The position numbers were made by a program, and so were the translations under genes. Positions 49,616 to 58,243 of a stretch of 62,101 bases of DNA are shown one piece after another. The notes below the pieces were generated by a model. The model did not search any database and was not told where the DNA came from. It was given only the letters and a program-made list of their open reading frames with translations. Numbering within the stretch: position 1 is the first letter of the stretch; every line of letters begins with the position of its first letter. The stretch is taken from assembly GCA_024641305.1 (NCBI GenBank), contig JAHEDI010000020.1, forward strand, positions 1 through 62,101, read 5' to 3'. The stretch is from a bacterium. GTDB lineage: Bacteria > Actinomycetota > Acidimicrobiia > Spongiisociales > JAENVV01.

Positions 49616-50950
49616 ATGTTTCGATCCATCTCTCTGGCCTCTCTGATGCTGGCCCTCGCCATCACCTCGTGTGCTTCGAATGCCGATCCCGCCGCCAAGG
49701 CCGTGGCCTCGACAGAAACGACGGCGAGCAGTCTGACCACCGAAGTCAAGCCAACTGTCGCACCGGTTGGAATAGTGGCCGATGACCTCATCGAGGAGCC
49801 GGCTGCGATGGTGACGACCACCGTCATCGATGCTGAACTTCAGTCGGCGATTACCGAGCTGATCGTTATAACGGAGGACCTTCGAGAACTCGATTTTGTG
49901 CGACCGCCGGTCATCACGGTCGTTAGCCCCGAGGAACTGGCCAGCCGGGTCCGCAAAATCATCGACGAGGAACTCGATCCAAACGAGACAGCTCGCGATC
50001 AGGCTCTTCTGGCCAGTCTGGGGGTACTTGACGCAGATGCCGATCTGGGTGAACTGTATCTGGCGTTGTACGCCGAACAAGTTCAGGGCTTCTACGATGG
50101 GGAGACAGAAGAGTTAGTCGTGCCGTCATCGGGGGACGGACTCGATGTCCTGGACAAGATGGTGTTGGTCCACGAACTGACGCATGCTCTTACCGATCAG
50201 AACTTCGGGTTCCACGACGAGCTGGATCAGCTCATCGAAGATCACGATTACGAACGCAGTGCCGCGCTTCGTGCGCTGGTTGAGGGCGATGCCACCTACA
50301 CCCAGGCCCTCTTCTTCTGGCAACTGCCGGCAGGCGATCAGAGCCTGGGGATGGAGCTGATCGAGGCCGGGGCCGGTCAGGCACTGGCGACGACTCCCTC
50401 GTACATTGTCGATGTCCTGCAGTTCCCGTACAACGAAGGAGCCCGATTCGCGACTTCGCTTGGGACATCTGGCGGATTTTCGGAGCTCAACGACGCGTAT
50501 CTGAATCCGCCGACGACCACCGAGCAAATCTATGATCGCGACCGCTTCGAGCTACGGGAGCCCGCCCTCGAAGTGTCCATCCCGGTGGTCGACGTTGAAG
50601 GGTATGACATGAGCGATCAGGGAGTCTGGGGTCGGGCGGGACTCGAAGCATTGTTTGAGCCGTCGCTGGGACGGGGTGCCCGTCTGGCCGCAGAAGGCTG
50701 GGGAGGTGACTGGTACCAGGTGTATTGGAACGGCACCGAAACCGTCTTTGTCATGAGCGTGCTCGGTGATACCCCATATGAAACTGACGAGCTCTATGAC
50801 GGCTGGTCAGCGTTTGTTGGCGCCCAGGTTCCCTCGGGTGTCTCGGCCACCGTTGGCTGGGTCGATGGAAACGTCGTGGTGGTTGTGTCGCCGGATAAGG
50901 TGGCCATGTCCACGTTGGTTCGAGAACTCGGAGTCCAGACGAGCAGATAG
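49616..50950 (+). CDS. Zinc metallopeptidase-like lipoprotein
   Basis: A 444-residue lipoprotein: signal peptide with lipobox AITSC (Cys19), Thr-rich linker, and a large domain with the zinc-binding motif HELTH (186-190) in DKMVLVHELTHALTDQ and a downstream Glu in ALVEGDATYTQ (223) that could be the third ligand, as in gluzincins. Substrate unknown. TAAGGT (49601-49606) ends 9 nt before the ATG, suggesting a leaderless mRNA. It follows tRNA-Ala by 72 bp. Confidence 0.85.
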   Translation: MFRSISLASLMLALAITSCASNADPAAKAVASTETTASSLTTEVKPTVAPVGIVADDLIEEPAAMVTTTVIDAELQSAITELIVITEDLRELDFVRPPVITVVSPEELASRVRKIIDEELDPNETARDQALLASLGVLDADADLGELYLALYAEQVQGFYDGETEELVVPSSGDGLDVLDKMVLVHELTHALTDQNFGFHDELDQLIEDHDYERSAALRALVEGDATYTQALFFWQLPAGDQSLGMELIEAGAGQALATTPSYIVDVLQFPYNEGARFATSLGTSGGFSELNDAYLNPPTTTEQIYDRDRFELREPALEVSIPVVDVEGYDMSDQGVWGRAGLEALFEPSLGRGARLAAEGWGGDWYQVYWNGTETVFVMSVLGDTPYETDELYDGWSAFVGAQVPSGVSATVGWVDGNVVVVVSPDKVAMSTLVRELGVQTSR

Positions 50951-51006
50951 CCCTTCGATGCGGCCAGCGTCTTTTCACGGCACCGACGATGCGATATGGT
51001 CGTGTT

Positions 51007-51327
51007 GTGTATGAGTTTGTTGCCGAGGGCTGGTCGTCAGGGCCGGTGGTCGAGGCCATTTCGTTCTGGAGTCGGTGGCGGGGAGTGCGAGGAGCGCCTC
51101 TGGGCGTCGGTGTTCTGATAAGTGGCCGGTCGGTCCATGGCGTCGGGTTGAAACAATCGCTTCTCGTCATCGCCCTGGACAGACAGGATCGTGTCCTCCT
51201 GGTCGGCCCCCTGAACCCGGGCCGGTTGGTTTCCTGTCGGGGTGCTGCCTGGATGTTGGAATTGGCAATCTCGAGTGCCACGCTTCCGATAGGGACACCC
51301 TTGCTGCGGCTGCCTATTGTGAGGTGA
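51007..51327 (+). CDS. DUF192-like small protein
   Basis: A 106-residue protein with GVRGAPLGVGVLI and SVHGVGLKQSLLVIALDRQDRVLLVGPLNPGR, resembling the DUF192 beta-barrel pattern (V-F-M--P-D-VFLD-DG-V); function not known. GTG 51007 is preferred because TATGGT (50995-51000) ends 6 nt upstream; an in-frame ATG at 50989 would add six residues and has no support. The stop overlaps the rsmI ATG (TGATG), so they are cotranscribed. Confidence 0.65.
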   Translation: MYEFVAEGWSSGPVVEAISFWSRWRGVRGAPLGVGVLISGRSVHGVGLKQSLLVIALDRQDRVLLVGPLNPGRLVSCRGAAWMLELAISSATLPIGTPLLRLPIVR

Positions 51328-52157
51328 TGTCGGGAACCTTAATCGTCTGTTCCACTCCCATTGGGAACCTCGGTGACATGTCCGAACGGTTGATCGCTGC
51401 CCTCAGACAGGCCGACATCGTTTATGCAGAGGACACGAGGCGAACGGCCAAGCTCCTGGCGGCTGTGGGTTCTTCGGTTCCGGTGCGGTCCTATTTCCTT
51501 GGGAATGAACGGCAACGTGCGGCCGAGTTGGGCGAACGCCTTGCCAGGGGTGACACTGTGGCGCTTGTGTCAGATGCCGGCACTCCGGTCGTTTCTGACC
51601 CCGGCCTGTCGGCCGTCCGGGCTGCCGAACAAGCCGGAGCTACCATCACGATGGTGCCCGGCCCGAGTGCAGTCACCGCCATTCTGGCGGTGTCCGGCAT
51701 GAGTGGGGACCGGTTTGTGTTCGAGGGATTTCTGCCTCGCAAGGGTGATGAGCGTACGCAACGATTGTCCGACATCGCCGGTGAGAAAAGGACCGTGGTG
51801 TTCTTCACCAGCGGAACCCGCCTGCATGGAGATCTCAAGGGTATTGCGGAACTATCGGATTCCAAAAGGCAGGTGGTAATCGGCAGGGAACTCACCAAAC
51901 TTCATGAGCAAGTCTGGCGCGGGACGCTTGGCGAAGCCGTTGTCGAGTGGAACCTCGAGGCTCGTGGCGAAATCACTGTGGCGCTGGCCGGGGCGAGCAC
52001 CGAAGCAGGCTCAATGGATGACGCGGTTCGAGATGCCCTGAGACTCATCGATAGCGGTATGGCGATGTCTGAAGCGGTGAAGACGACCGCCCGCCATCAT
52101 CACCTGAAACGGTCTGATGTATATGACGCGGTGCTGGGCGGCCGGAAAGCCCCCTAG
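51327..52157 (+). CDS. rsmI: 16S rRNA (cytidine-1402-2'-O)-methyltransferase RsmI
   Basis: A 276-residue tetrapyrrole-methylase-fold enzyme that 2'-O-methylates C1402 of 16S rRNA. LIVCSTPIGNLGDMSERL, YAEDTRRTAKLL and VSDAGTPVVSDPG are the family signatures. The ATG at 51327 overlaps the previous stop with GAGGTG as ribosome binding site. The family is well defined and length typical. Confidence 0.96.
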   Translation: MSGTLIVCSTPIGNLGDMSERLIAALRQADIVYAEDTRRTAKLLAAVGSSVPVRSYFLGNERQRAAELGERLARGDTVALVSDAGTPVVSDPGLSAVRAAEQAGATITMVPGPSAVTAILAVSGMSGDRFVFEGFLPRKGDERTQRLSDIAGEKRTVVFFTSGTRLHGDLKGIAELSDSKRQVVIGRELTKLHEQVWRGTLGEAVVEWNLEARGEITVALAGASTEAGSMDDAVRDALRLIDSGMAMSEAVKTTARHHHLKRSDVYDAVLGGRKAP

Positions 52158-52166
52158 CCGGAAGGG

Positions 52167-52403
52167 TTAGGCGCGCAGTTCGCTTCGGCAGGTGCCGCAC
52201 AGGCCCTTTTCCTTGAACGGGGACACGTCGTCGGTAGATCCACAGAAGGTGCAGGTCGACTCGAGCTTGCGAAGAATGATGGAATCGCCTTCGACCGAGA
52301 TGGCCAGTTGGTCGCCTTCCTGGATGCTGAAAAGGCGCCGGGTTTCTGCTGGTACGACAATCCGGCCCAAATCGTCGATCTTGCGAACCATGCCCGTGTT
52401 CAT
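52167..52403 (-). CDS. AbrB/SpoVT-type transition regulator with zinc ribbon
   Basis: A 78-residue regulator: N-terminal swapped-hairpin AbrB domain (MVRKIDDLGRIVVPAETRRLFSI) followed by a C-terminal zinc ribbon with CTFC and CGTC. The AbrB domain binds DNA as a dimer; the ribbon may add metal or DNA contacts. Such fusions are known in some Firmicutes. It lies alone between two plus-strand genes. Targets cannot be inferred. Confidence 0.88.
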   Translation of the reverse strand: MNTGMVRKIDDLGRIVVPAETRRLFSIQEGDQLAISVEGDSIILRKLESTCTFCGSTDDVSPFKEKGLCGTCRSELRA

Positions 52404-52529
52404 GTCAATCCTCCAGGTGAATATGTTCTCAGCTCACCCTATATTTTCCCTGGCGGCTGACGCATCCATTGTAACCGACACCGTGACGAATCAGTAGAGA
52501 ACGATCCACGACGCAGTAGCCTCGCGACC

Positions 52530-53279
52530 GTGCATGGACCCTGGGTAGATACACACTGTCATCTCCAATTGGACGATCGGCCTACGGACGAGCTGTTGGC
52601 GCGAGCCGAACCGCACCTCGCCTGGCTGGTTGCCCCTGGCATCGACGCCGAAAGTTCGGAACGCTCTGTCGAGTTGGCTAGCCGGTATCCGGCCGTGGTT
52701 GCTACCGCTGGTCTCCATCCCCATGACGCGGCGCGTTGGGAGGTCGAACGCGGGCGGATCGAGGCACTGATCCCCCAGGTTTGCGCGGTCGGAGAAACCG
52801 GACTCGATTACTACCGGAATCTTGCCCCGGTGCAGGATCAGAGGCGATCTTTTCTCGATCAGATCGACCTGGCGCTCGCGGCGGATTTGCCGGTCATCGT
52901 GCACTGTCGGGACGCCTTTTCCGATATCTATGAGATCCTGTCCAACTCGCCGGTCCGGGCTATCCTGCATTGCTGGACCGGCGGACCTAGATGGACCAAA
53001 CGTTTTCTTGAGATCGAAACAGTCACGTTTTCGTACGCCGGACCGGTCGCCTTTGTGACCGGAGATACCGTCCGGATGGGAGCTGCCTTGGTCCCGCCCG
53101 ATCGATGCCTTGTCGAAACGGACACGCCCTACCTGGCTCCGCCTCCTCATCGTCAAGAACAGAATGAACCCGCCTTTGTGCGTTATGTCGGCGCCGCGCT
53201 TGGCGATGTTTGGGGTATTTCCGTCGATGAAGTCGCCACTGTCACTGCCAACAATGCAGCCAGGGTGTTTGGACGATGA
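52530..53279 (+). CDS. tatD: TatD family metal-dependent hydrolase
   Basis: A TIM-barrel hydrolase of 249 residues. Metal ligands are in VDTHCH (His9, His11), the AVGETGLDYY strand, VIVHCRDAF, LHCWTG and the late VETDTPYLAPPP. TatD enzymes are 3'-5' DNA exonucleases or D-aminoacyl-tRNA-deacylase-like. GTG 52530, with TAGCCT (52517-52522) ending 7 nt upstream, indicating a leaderless first gene of the tatD-rsmA-ispE operon. Confidence 0.94.
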   Translation: MHGPWVDTHCHLQLDDRPTDELLARAEPHLAWLVAPGIDAESSERSVELASRYPAVVATAGLHPHDAARWEVERGRIEALIPQVCAVGETGLDYYRNLAPVQDQRRSFLDQIDLALAADLPVIVHCRDAFSDIYEILSNSPVRAILHCWTGGPRWTKRFLEIETVTFSYAGPVAFVTGDTVRMGAALVPPDRCLVETDTPYLAPPPHRQEQNEPAFVRYVGAALGDVWGISVDEVATVTANNAARVFGR

Positions 53280-54106
53280 CCGGTAATTCAGACTTGCGAG
53301 GTCAATCCAGAGCTGAAATCGACGCCCTGCTCGCCAAATACGGGCTAACGCCCCGGCATGCGCTCGGTCAGCACTTTCTGGCCGATCCCAACATTGTGGA
53401 GAGGATCGTGCGCGTCGCAGGTGTTGGGCCGGCTGACCGGGTTGTCGAGATTGGGGCGGGAACCGGAACGCTCACTCGCGCGCTGGTTGCTACGGGCGCC
53501 CAGGTGGTTGCTTATGAACTGGATGAAGGGCTCGGTCGGGTTCTGGCGGAGGTTCTCGAGGGTTTTGAAGTCGACATCAGATTCGGGAACGCGCTCGATA
53601 TCGATTTTCATGAAGCTCTGGTTGGCGATCAGTGGCACCTGATCGCCAACTTGCCTTACAACGTTGGAACTCCGCTCGTGCTGAACGTACTCCAGGAGTA
53701 CGAGTCCATTGGAAAGCTGTCTGTCATGCTTCAGAGCGAGGTGGTCGACCGATTCTTGGCCGGTCCTGGCAGCTCTGACTACGGTGTTCCATCGGTCATC
53801 GTCGGGCTTCATGCCCGACTGGTGGCGACATTTACGGTCCCGCCTCAGGTATTCGTTCCCCCGCCTGCGGTCGACAGTGCGGTTGTTGTGCTTGAGCGCA
53901 TCCCCGCTCATCCGCTGGCCAGTCAGGCCATCGCTCTCGCCAAAGCAGCCTTCGGGCAGCGAAGGAAGATGCTCCGAAAGTCTCTCAGTGGGGAGTTCTC
54001 AGACCCGTCGGCGATTCTCGAAACTGCCGGGATCGATCCCACTCGTCGAGCTGAAACGGTGTCGCCGGACGAATACCTCCGGTTGGCTGAGGTAGCCGGA
54101 ACGTGA
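53276..54106 (+). CDS. rsmA: 16S rRNA dimethyladenosine transferase RsmA (KsgA)
   Basis: A 276-residue enzyme that dimethylates A1518 and A1519 of 16S rRNA. ALGQHFLADPNIVERI, VVEIGAGTGTLTRAL and the catalytic NLPYNVGTPL are canonical. ATG overlaps the tatD stop (ATGA) and the stop overlaps ispE (GTGA), a tight operon typical of this gene order in actinobacteria. Confidence 0.96.
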   Translation: MTGNSDLRGQSRAEIDALLAKYGLTPRHALGQHFLADPNIVERIVRVAGVGPADRVVEIGAGTGTLTRALVATGAQVVAYELDEGLGRVLAEVLEGFEVDIRFGNALDIDFHEALVGDQWHLIANLPYNVGTPLVLNVLQEYESIGKLSVMLQSEVVDRFLAGPGSSDYGVPSVIVGLHARLVATFTVPPQVFVPPPAVDSAVVVLERIPAHPLASQAIALAKAAFGQRRKMLRKSLSGEFSDPSAILETAGIDPTRRAETVSPDEYLRLAEVAGT

Positions 54107-54999
54107 TCAGGACCGAGGCACCCGCGAAGGTGAATTTGTCGTTGCGGGTCGCCGCGGTAGATCGATCGGGGTTCCATCGACTCCACTCCCATGTGCAAAT
54201 GGTCGACTGGCATGACTATCTGGCCATCGAATGGTGGGAGGAGGACTTGCTCGAAGTTGTCGGCTTACCCACGCCGACGGAGGGAAGCGTCGACCTCCCG
54301 ACCGGAAAAGACAATCTGGTATGGAAGTCAGCGGCAGCCTTCTGGGTCGATGACCCGGGAAAACGTCGTCCGGTTCGGGTAACCCTCGAGAAGCACATTC
54401 CCGTTGCAGCCGGTCTGGCGGGCGGGTCGGCTGATGCGGCTGCGATGGCGGTCGGTCTTGCCGCCCTGACAGGCCGACCAGTCGATCTTGCCCGATTGGT
54501 CGAAGTCGGCTCCGATATTGCCTTCTCCCTGTCTGGCGGGTCGGCGCTGATGGAGGGCTACGGTGAGGTGCTTTCTCCCGTCCCGGCGTCGGATGATTTT
54601 GCCCTGGTACTGGCGGTCCCTCCGATTGAGCTGTCGACGCCCGCCGTTTATCAGCGATGGGATGACCTCGACGGTCCGGCGGGAGTGGCGCTTCCCGGGC
54701 GATCCGTGCCTCCTTCGCTCCGGGGTTTAGAGGTGATAAACGATTTGTATCCTGCCGCGGTATCGATCGCCCCTGACCTGGCTGACCATCGATCTCAACT
54801 CATGGCCGCCTGGAGCCGGCCCGTCGCCATGTCGGGGAGTGGCCCAACGTTATTTGCTTTCTTTGCCGACCTTGAGGAAGCCACCGAGGCCGCCTCGGTG
54901 GTCTCGGGTATGCGGGCGATTCGAGCGACGATCCCGGTTGACCACGGGGCGCGAGTACGGCCGCAGGAGCGTGATTACAATGACCCTGTCCGCCAATGA
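54103..54999 (+). CDS. ispE: 4-diphosphocytidyl-2-C-methylerythritol kinase IspE
   Basis: A GHMP kinase of 298 residues of the MEP isoprenoid pathway. APAKVNLSLRV at the N-terminus, the ATP loop PVAAGLAGGSADAAAM and the C-terminal MSGSGPTLFAFF are present. GTG start overlapping rsmA. A possible -10 TACAAT (54976-54981) for the downstream tRNA-Gln lies within its last codons. Confidence 0.96.
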   Translation: MIRTEAPAKVNLSLRVAAVDRSGFHRLHSHVQMVDWHDYLAIEWWEEDLLEVVGLPTPTEGSVDLPTGKDNLVWKSAAAFWVDDPGKRRPVRVTLEKHIPVAAGLAGGSADAAAMAVGLAALTGRPVDLARLVEVGSDIAFSLSGGSALMEGYGEVLSPVPASDDFALVLAVPPIELSTPAVYQRWDDLDGPAGVALPGRSVPPSLRGLEVINDLYPAAVSIAPDLADHRSQLMAAWSRPVAMSGSGPTLFAFFADLEEATEAASVVSGMRAIRATIPVDHGARVRPQERDYNDPVRQ

Positions 55000-55015
55000 A
55001 TGGCGTACCCCTCGG

Positions 55016-55087
55016 TGGGAGGTGGTGTAATTGGCAGCACTACGGGTTTTGATCCCGTCAGTACGGGTTCGAGTCCTGTCCTCCCAG
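55016..55087 (+). tRNA. tRNA-Gln (anticodon TTG)
   Basis: Acceptor TGGGAGG pairs with CCTCCCA, anticodon stem ACGGG/CCCGT closes loop TTTTGAT, and the T-arm has GGGTTCGAGTCC. Discriminator base G73 is present and a CCA follows in the DNA (88-90), so the end is encoded. It sits between ispE and glmU. Confidence 0.95.
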
Positions 55088-55106
55088 CCAGCATAGGAAG
55101 GTACTA

Positions 55107-56498
55107 ATGGCCGTAAAGGCTGTGATCATGGCTGCCGGCCAGGGCACCCGAATGAAGTCGGACCTGCCGAAGGTGCTGCACCTTGTGGCTGGCCGTCCGA
55201 TGATTCAATGGGTGGTGGACGCCGCCAGGGGGGTCGGGGTCGATCAGATTATGGTGGTCGTGGGATTCGGTGCCGAAGCCGTCGCCTCCGCCCTGCCTGA
55301 CGATGTCGATACCTGTCTGCAGTCCGAGCAACTGGGAACTGGCCACGCCGTCCAGATCGCCATCGAGGCGCTGGGTGATGTCTCGTCCCACACGGTTTTG
55401 GTCCTGTCAGGGGACACTCCGCTTCTCCAGAGCGCTGCGCTCAAGGCGCTCGTCGAGCCGAACGGCCCTGACCGCCCTGCTGCCGCCCTTCTAACGGCCG
55501 AGGTCCCCGATCCGGACGGTTACGGCAGGGTGCTGCGCGATGAGCAGGGTCAGGTGGTCGGCGTTGTCGAACACAAAGACGCCACCGCCGGTCAGCTGGC
55601 AATCAATGAGATAAATGCGGGCATTTACGCCTTCGACGGCGCTCGACTGGTCGAAGGTCTCAGAAGTCTCACGAATGACAATTCCCAAAACGAGTACTAC
55701 CTGACTGATGTGATCGGGTACTTGGCCAATCAAGGTTTGGCGATGTCGGGAGTGAAAACTGACATTGGCGAAGTGGCCGGCGTCAACTCTCAAGCTCACC
55801 TGGCCGACGCCGGTGCCGTCATGCGTCGTCGAATTGCCGTCGACTGGATGGAAAACGGAGTTTGGATCCAAGACCTTGACCAGGTGTTCATCTCAGCTGA
55901 CACGGTCATCGAACCTGGCGCTCAGCTTTACGCCGGAGTCCAACTGCAAGGGGCTTGCCATGTCGGTGCTGGGGCTCAGGTCGGACCAGATGTGTTTGCG
56001 GTCGACAGTCGGATCGGGCCCCGCTCGGTTGTGACCTACTCTGTGATCCGGGATTCGGCCGTGGGTGCCGACGTTCGGGTGGGTCCCTATGCCTCACTTC
56101 GATCCGGCGTAGTCCTTGAGGCAGGGTCTAAGGTCGGGACGTTCGTGGAAATGAAAAATACCAATCTGGGCGAAGGGGCCACGGTTGCCCACCTCTCGTA
56201 TATGGGGGACGCCAACATCGGTCCCGACACGAACATCGGAGCCGGCGCGATTACCTGTAATTATGACGGGGTCGACAAACATCGGACCGAAATTGGCGCC
56301 AGAGTGCTGATTGGTTCCGACACGATGCTCGTGGCACCGGTGACCGTGGGCGACGACGCTATGACCGGAGCCGGTTCCACGATCAGCCGAAATGTTTCCG
56401 CCCGCGCCCTGGCCGTCGGCAGGGCTGCACAACGCGAAATCGCTGGCTACGCTGACCGCATCGACAAGCGGCGTAAAGCAAAAGAGGAGCGTTCCTAG
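55107..56498 (+). CDS. glmU: Bifunctional UDP-GlcNAc pyrophosphorylase GlmU
   Basis: A 463-residue enzyme making UDP-N-acetylglucosamine. N-terminal pyrophosphorylase domain: AAGQGTRMKSDLPKVLH, SGDTPLL; C-terminal left-handed beta-helix with the acetyltransferase motifs KVGTFVEMKNTNLGEGA and GAGAITCNYDG. Length typical. AGGAAGG precedes the ATG, 20 bp after the tRNA-Gln. The stop TAG overlaps the prs GTG by one base. Confidence 0.96.
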   Translation: MAVKAVIMAAGQGTRMKSDLPKVLHLVAGRPMIQWVVDAARGVGVDQIMVVVGFGAEAVASALPDDVDTCLQSEQLGTGHAVQIAIEALGDVSSHTVLVLSGDTPLLQSAALKALVEPNGPDRPAAALLTAEVPDPDGYGRVLRDEQGQVVGVVEHKDATAGQLAINEINAGIYAFDGARLVEGLRSLTNDNSQNEYYLTDVIGYLANQGLAMSGVKTDIGEVAGVNSQAHLADAGAVMRRRIAVDWMENGVWIQDLDQVFISADTVIEPGAQLYAGVQLQGACHVGAGAQVGPDVFAVDSRIGPRSVVTYSVIRDSAVGADVRVGPYASLRSGVVLEAGSKVGTFVEMKNTNLGEGATVAHLSYMGDANIGPDTNIGAGAITCNYDGVDKHRTEIGARVLIGSDTMLVAPVTVGDDAMTGAGSTISRNVSARALAVGRAAQREIAGYADRIDKRRKAKEERS

Positions 56499-57469
56499 TG
56501 GAGGTCGTATCTCGGAAACGACTGATGCTGTTCAGCGGCGGATCGAACGAGGCACTGGCTCACGAGGTCGCCGAAGCTCTCGGCGTGAAGATGGGCCAGC
56601 TTGAGCGGTCGACGTTCGCAAATGGTGAGATCTACGCCCGCCCCTCCGAATCGGTGCGCGGGGCCGACTGTTTCCTCATCCAGAGCCATACCGATCCGAT
56701 CAATTTTTACATCATGGAGCAGCTGATCGCCATTGATGCGCTCAAGCGGGCGTCGGCTCGCAAGATTACGGCCGTGATTCCGTACTTCGGCTACTCCAGG
56801 GCAGATAAGAAGGTACGTCCGCGCGAGGCCATTACGGCCCGACTGATGGCCGACTTGTTCTTGACTGCGGGCGCCGATCGGATGGTGTCGATTGACCTGC
56901 ATACTGGTCAGATCCAGGGTTTCAGTGATCAACCGTTTGATGCCTTGACCGCCATGCCTCTCTTTACGGACTATTTGTCGTCAACGGTTGATTCGCCGAT
57001 GACGGTTGTGTCTCCGGACGCCGGCGGTGTGAAGCGGGCGGAACGGTATGCGCGCCATCTCGGGGCGTATGTCGCGTTCATCCACAAGCGGCGGGAAGCC
57101 GACAGGCACAATGAGTCCTCGGCCAAGGCAGTCATTGGTGAAGTGAAGGGTCGCCACGCGGTGATTGTGGATGACATCATCGACACCGCCGGTACCGTGT
57201 GCAACGCGGCAGAACTGCTCATGGAGAAGGGTGCACTCAGCGTCACGGTTGCGGCCACCCACGGGATTTTGTCCGACCCGGCCATCGACCGTATCAAGAA
57301 CGCTCCCATTCGCGAGCTCGTCATCACGAATTCTTTGCCACTGCGAGCCGACGCCCAGCACCTTGAACAGATCAAGGTGCTTTCGATCGCCCCGATTGTG
57401 GCGGAGGCACTCGAGGCGATCTTCATGGAATCCTCCGTGTCCAAGCTGTTCCTCGGCGAGAACGTCTGA
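56498..57469 (+). CDS. prs: Ribose-phosphate pyrophosphokinase
   Basis: A class I PRPP synthase of 323 residues. IPYFGYSRADKKVRPREAI contains the ATP flexible loop, DLHTGQIQGFSD and the PRPP loop VDDIIDTAGTVCN are exact family motifs. It supplies PRPP for nucleotide, histidine and NAD synthesis. Start GTG overlaps glmU, the usual glmU-prs pair. Confidence 0.97.
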   Translation: MEVVSRKRLMLFSGGSNEALAHEVAEALGVKMGQLERSTFANGEIYARPSESVRGADCFLIQSHTDPINFYIMEQLIAIDALKRASARKITAVIPYFGYSRADKKVRPREAITARLMADLFLTAGADRMVSIDLHTGQIQGFSDQPFDALTAMPLFTDYLSSTVDSPMTVVSPDAGGVKRAERYARHLGAYVAFIHKRREADRHNESSAKAVIGEVKGRHAVIVDDIIDTAGTVCNAAELLMEKGALSVTVAATHGILSDPAIDRIKNAPIRELVITNSLPLRADAQHLEQIKVLSIAPIVAEALEAIFMESSVSKLFLGENV

Positions 57470-57488
57470 TACTCGCTCGCTCAATCGC

Positions 57489-58235
57489 CTACGAGTTCGG
57501 AACGACGATCCACGAACCTCCGACGTTAATCACTCGCAGTCGATACGCCAGGTCAATGGGATGTCCCAAACGGTCGATCGCCCGTACACCTATCTGGCTG
57601 ATCATTCCGCTCCCGTCGCCCGTCGAAGCTATACCTGTGATCTCGACCGACCGGTACGGGGCTGGATCCGGTCGTTCGGCGTCGTAGCTTCCGGGGGCCC
57701 CCGTCAGGAGCCAGTCGAGGTAGTTATGTATGGCGTTTGTGACTGGTGAGTCCGTCGCCGCCGGAAGTGGGGCCGGATTGGACATGACCGGGGCTGAGCC
57801 AGCTACTTCGGCCGGGCCGCCGACGACGAGCCACCCGCTGTCGCGCTGTCTGAGCTCGACTTCGAAAAAGTGCAGACCGGTCGGTGTGTAGCCGCCGTCG
57901 GTCAGGCCGAGGAGCTCGGCGGCCAGGGTAACCACCCATATGTCGTCCCGTTTGATTGCGGACACCGGTCCCATGAAAGCTACATAGCGATTTCCCGTCG
58001 AACCGACCGTTTGACGGAGGGCCATCTCGGCTATCCCCGCCGCAGGCGCCGATAGCTGAGGGTTAGTCGTCAATCTGGCGACCGATACCCCGGCGAGTCC
58101 TGAGGTGATGGCCAGAACCAAGCCGGCCGTTACTCGTCTGATGCGGTGTCCCCTGGCTACCGGGGGGTCAAGCATCGGTACGTCAGCGATCTCCTCAAGG
58201 TCGATCGGTTGAGGAAAGTGAATCGCCGTTGGCAT
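57489..58235 (-). CDS. Membrane-anchored protein, possibly TcpC/VirB8-like
   Basis: A 248-residue protein: cytoplasmic N-terminus with a Pro-rich stretch, one TM helix (about 33-52) and two consecutive alpha+beta domains (about 75-145 and 165-248) that recall NTF2-like domains of the TcpC conjugation proteins. The pattern ends WIVVPNS. The assignment is a guess by eye; a conjugation role is not implied, because no other transfer genes are visible. The start is 9 bp after the upstream gene's stop, so the two are an operon. Confidence 0.6.
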   Translation of the reverse strand: MPTAIHFPQPIDLEEIADVPMLDPPVARGHRIRRVTAGLVLAITSGLAGVSVARLTTNPQLSAPAAGIAEMALRQTVGSTGNRYVAFMGPVSAIKRDDIWVVTLAAELLGLTDGGYTPTGLHFFEVELRQRDSGWLVVGGPAEVAGSAPVMSNPAPLPAATDSPVTNAIHNYLDWLLTGAPGSYDAERPDPAPYRSVEITGIASTGDGSGMISQIGVRAIDRLGHPIDLAYRLRVINVGGSWIVVPNS

Positions 58236-58243
58236 GGCTCTGC

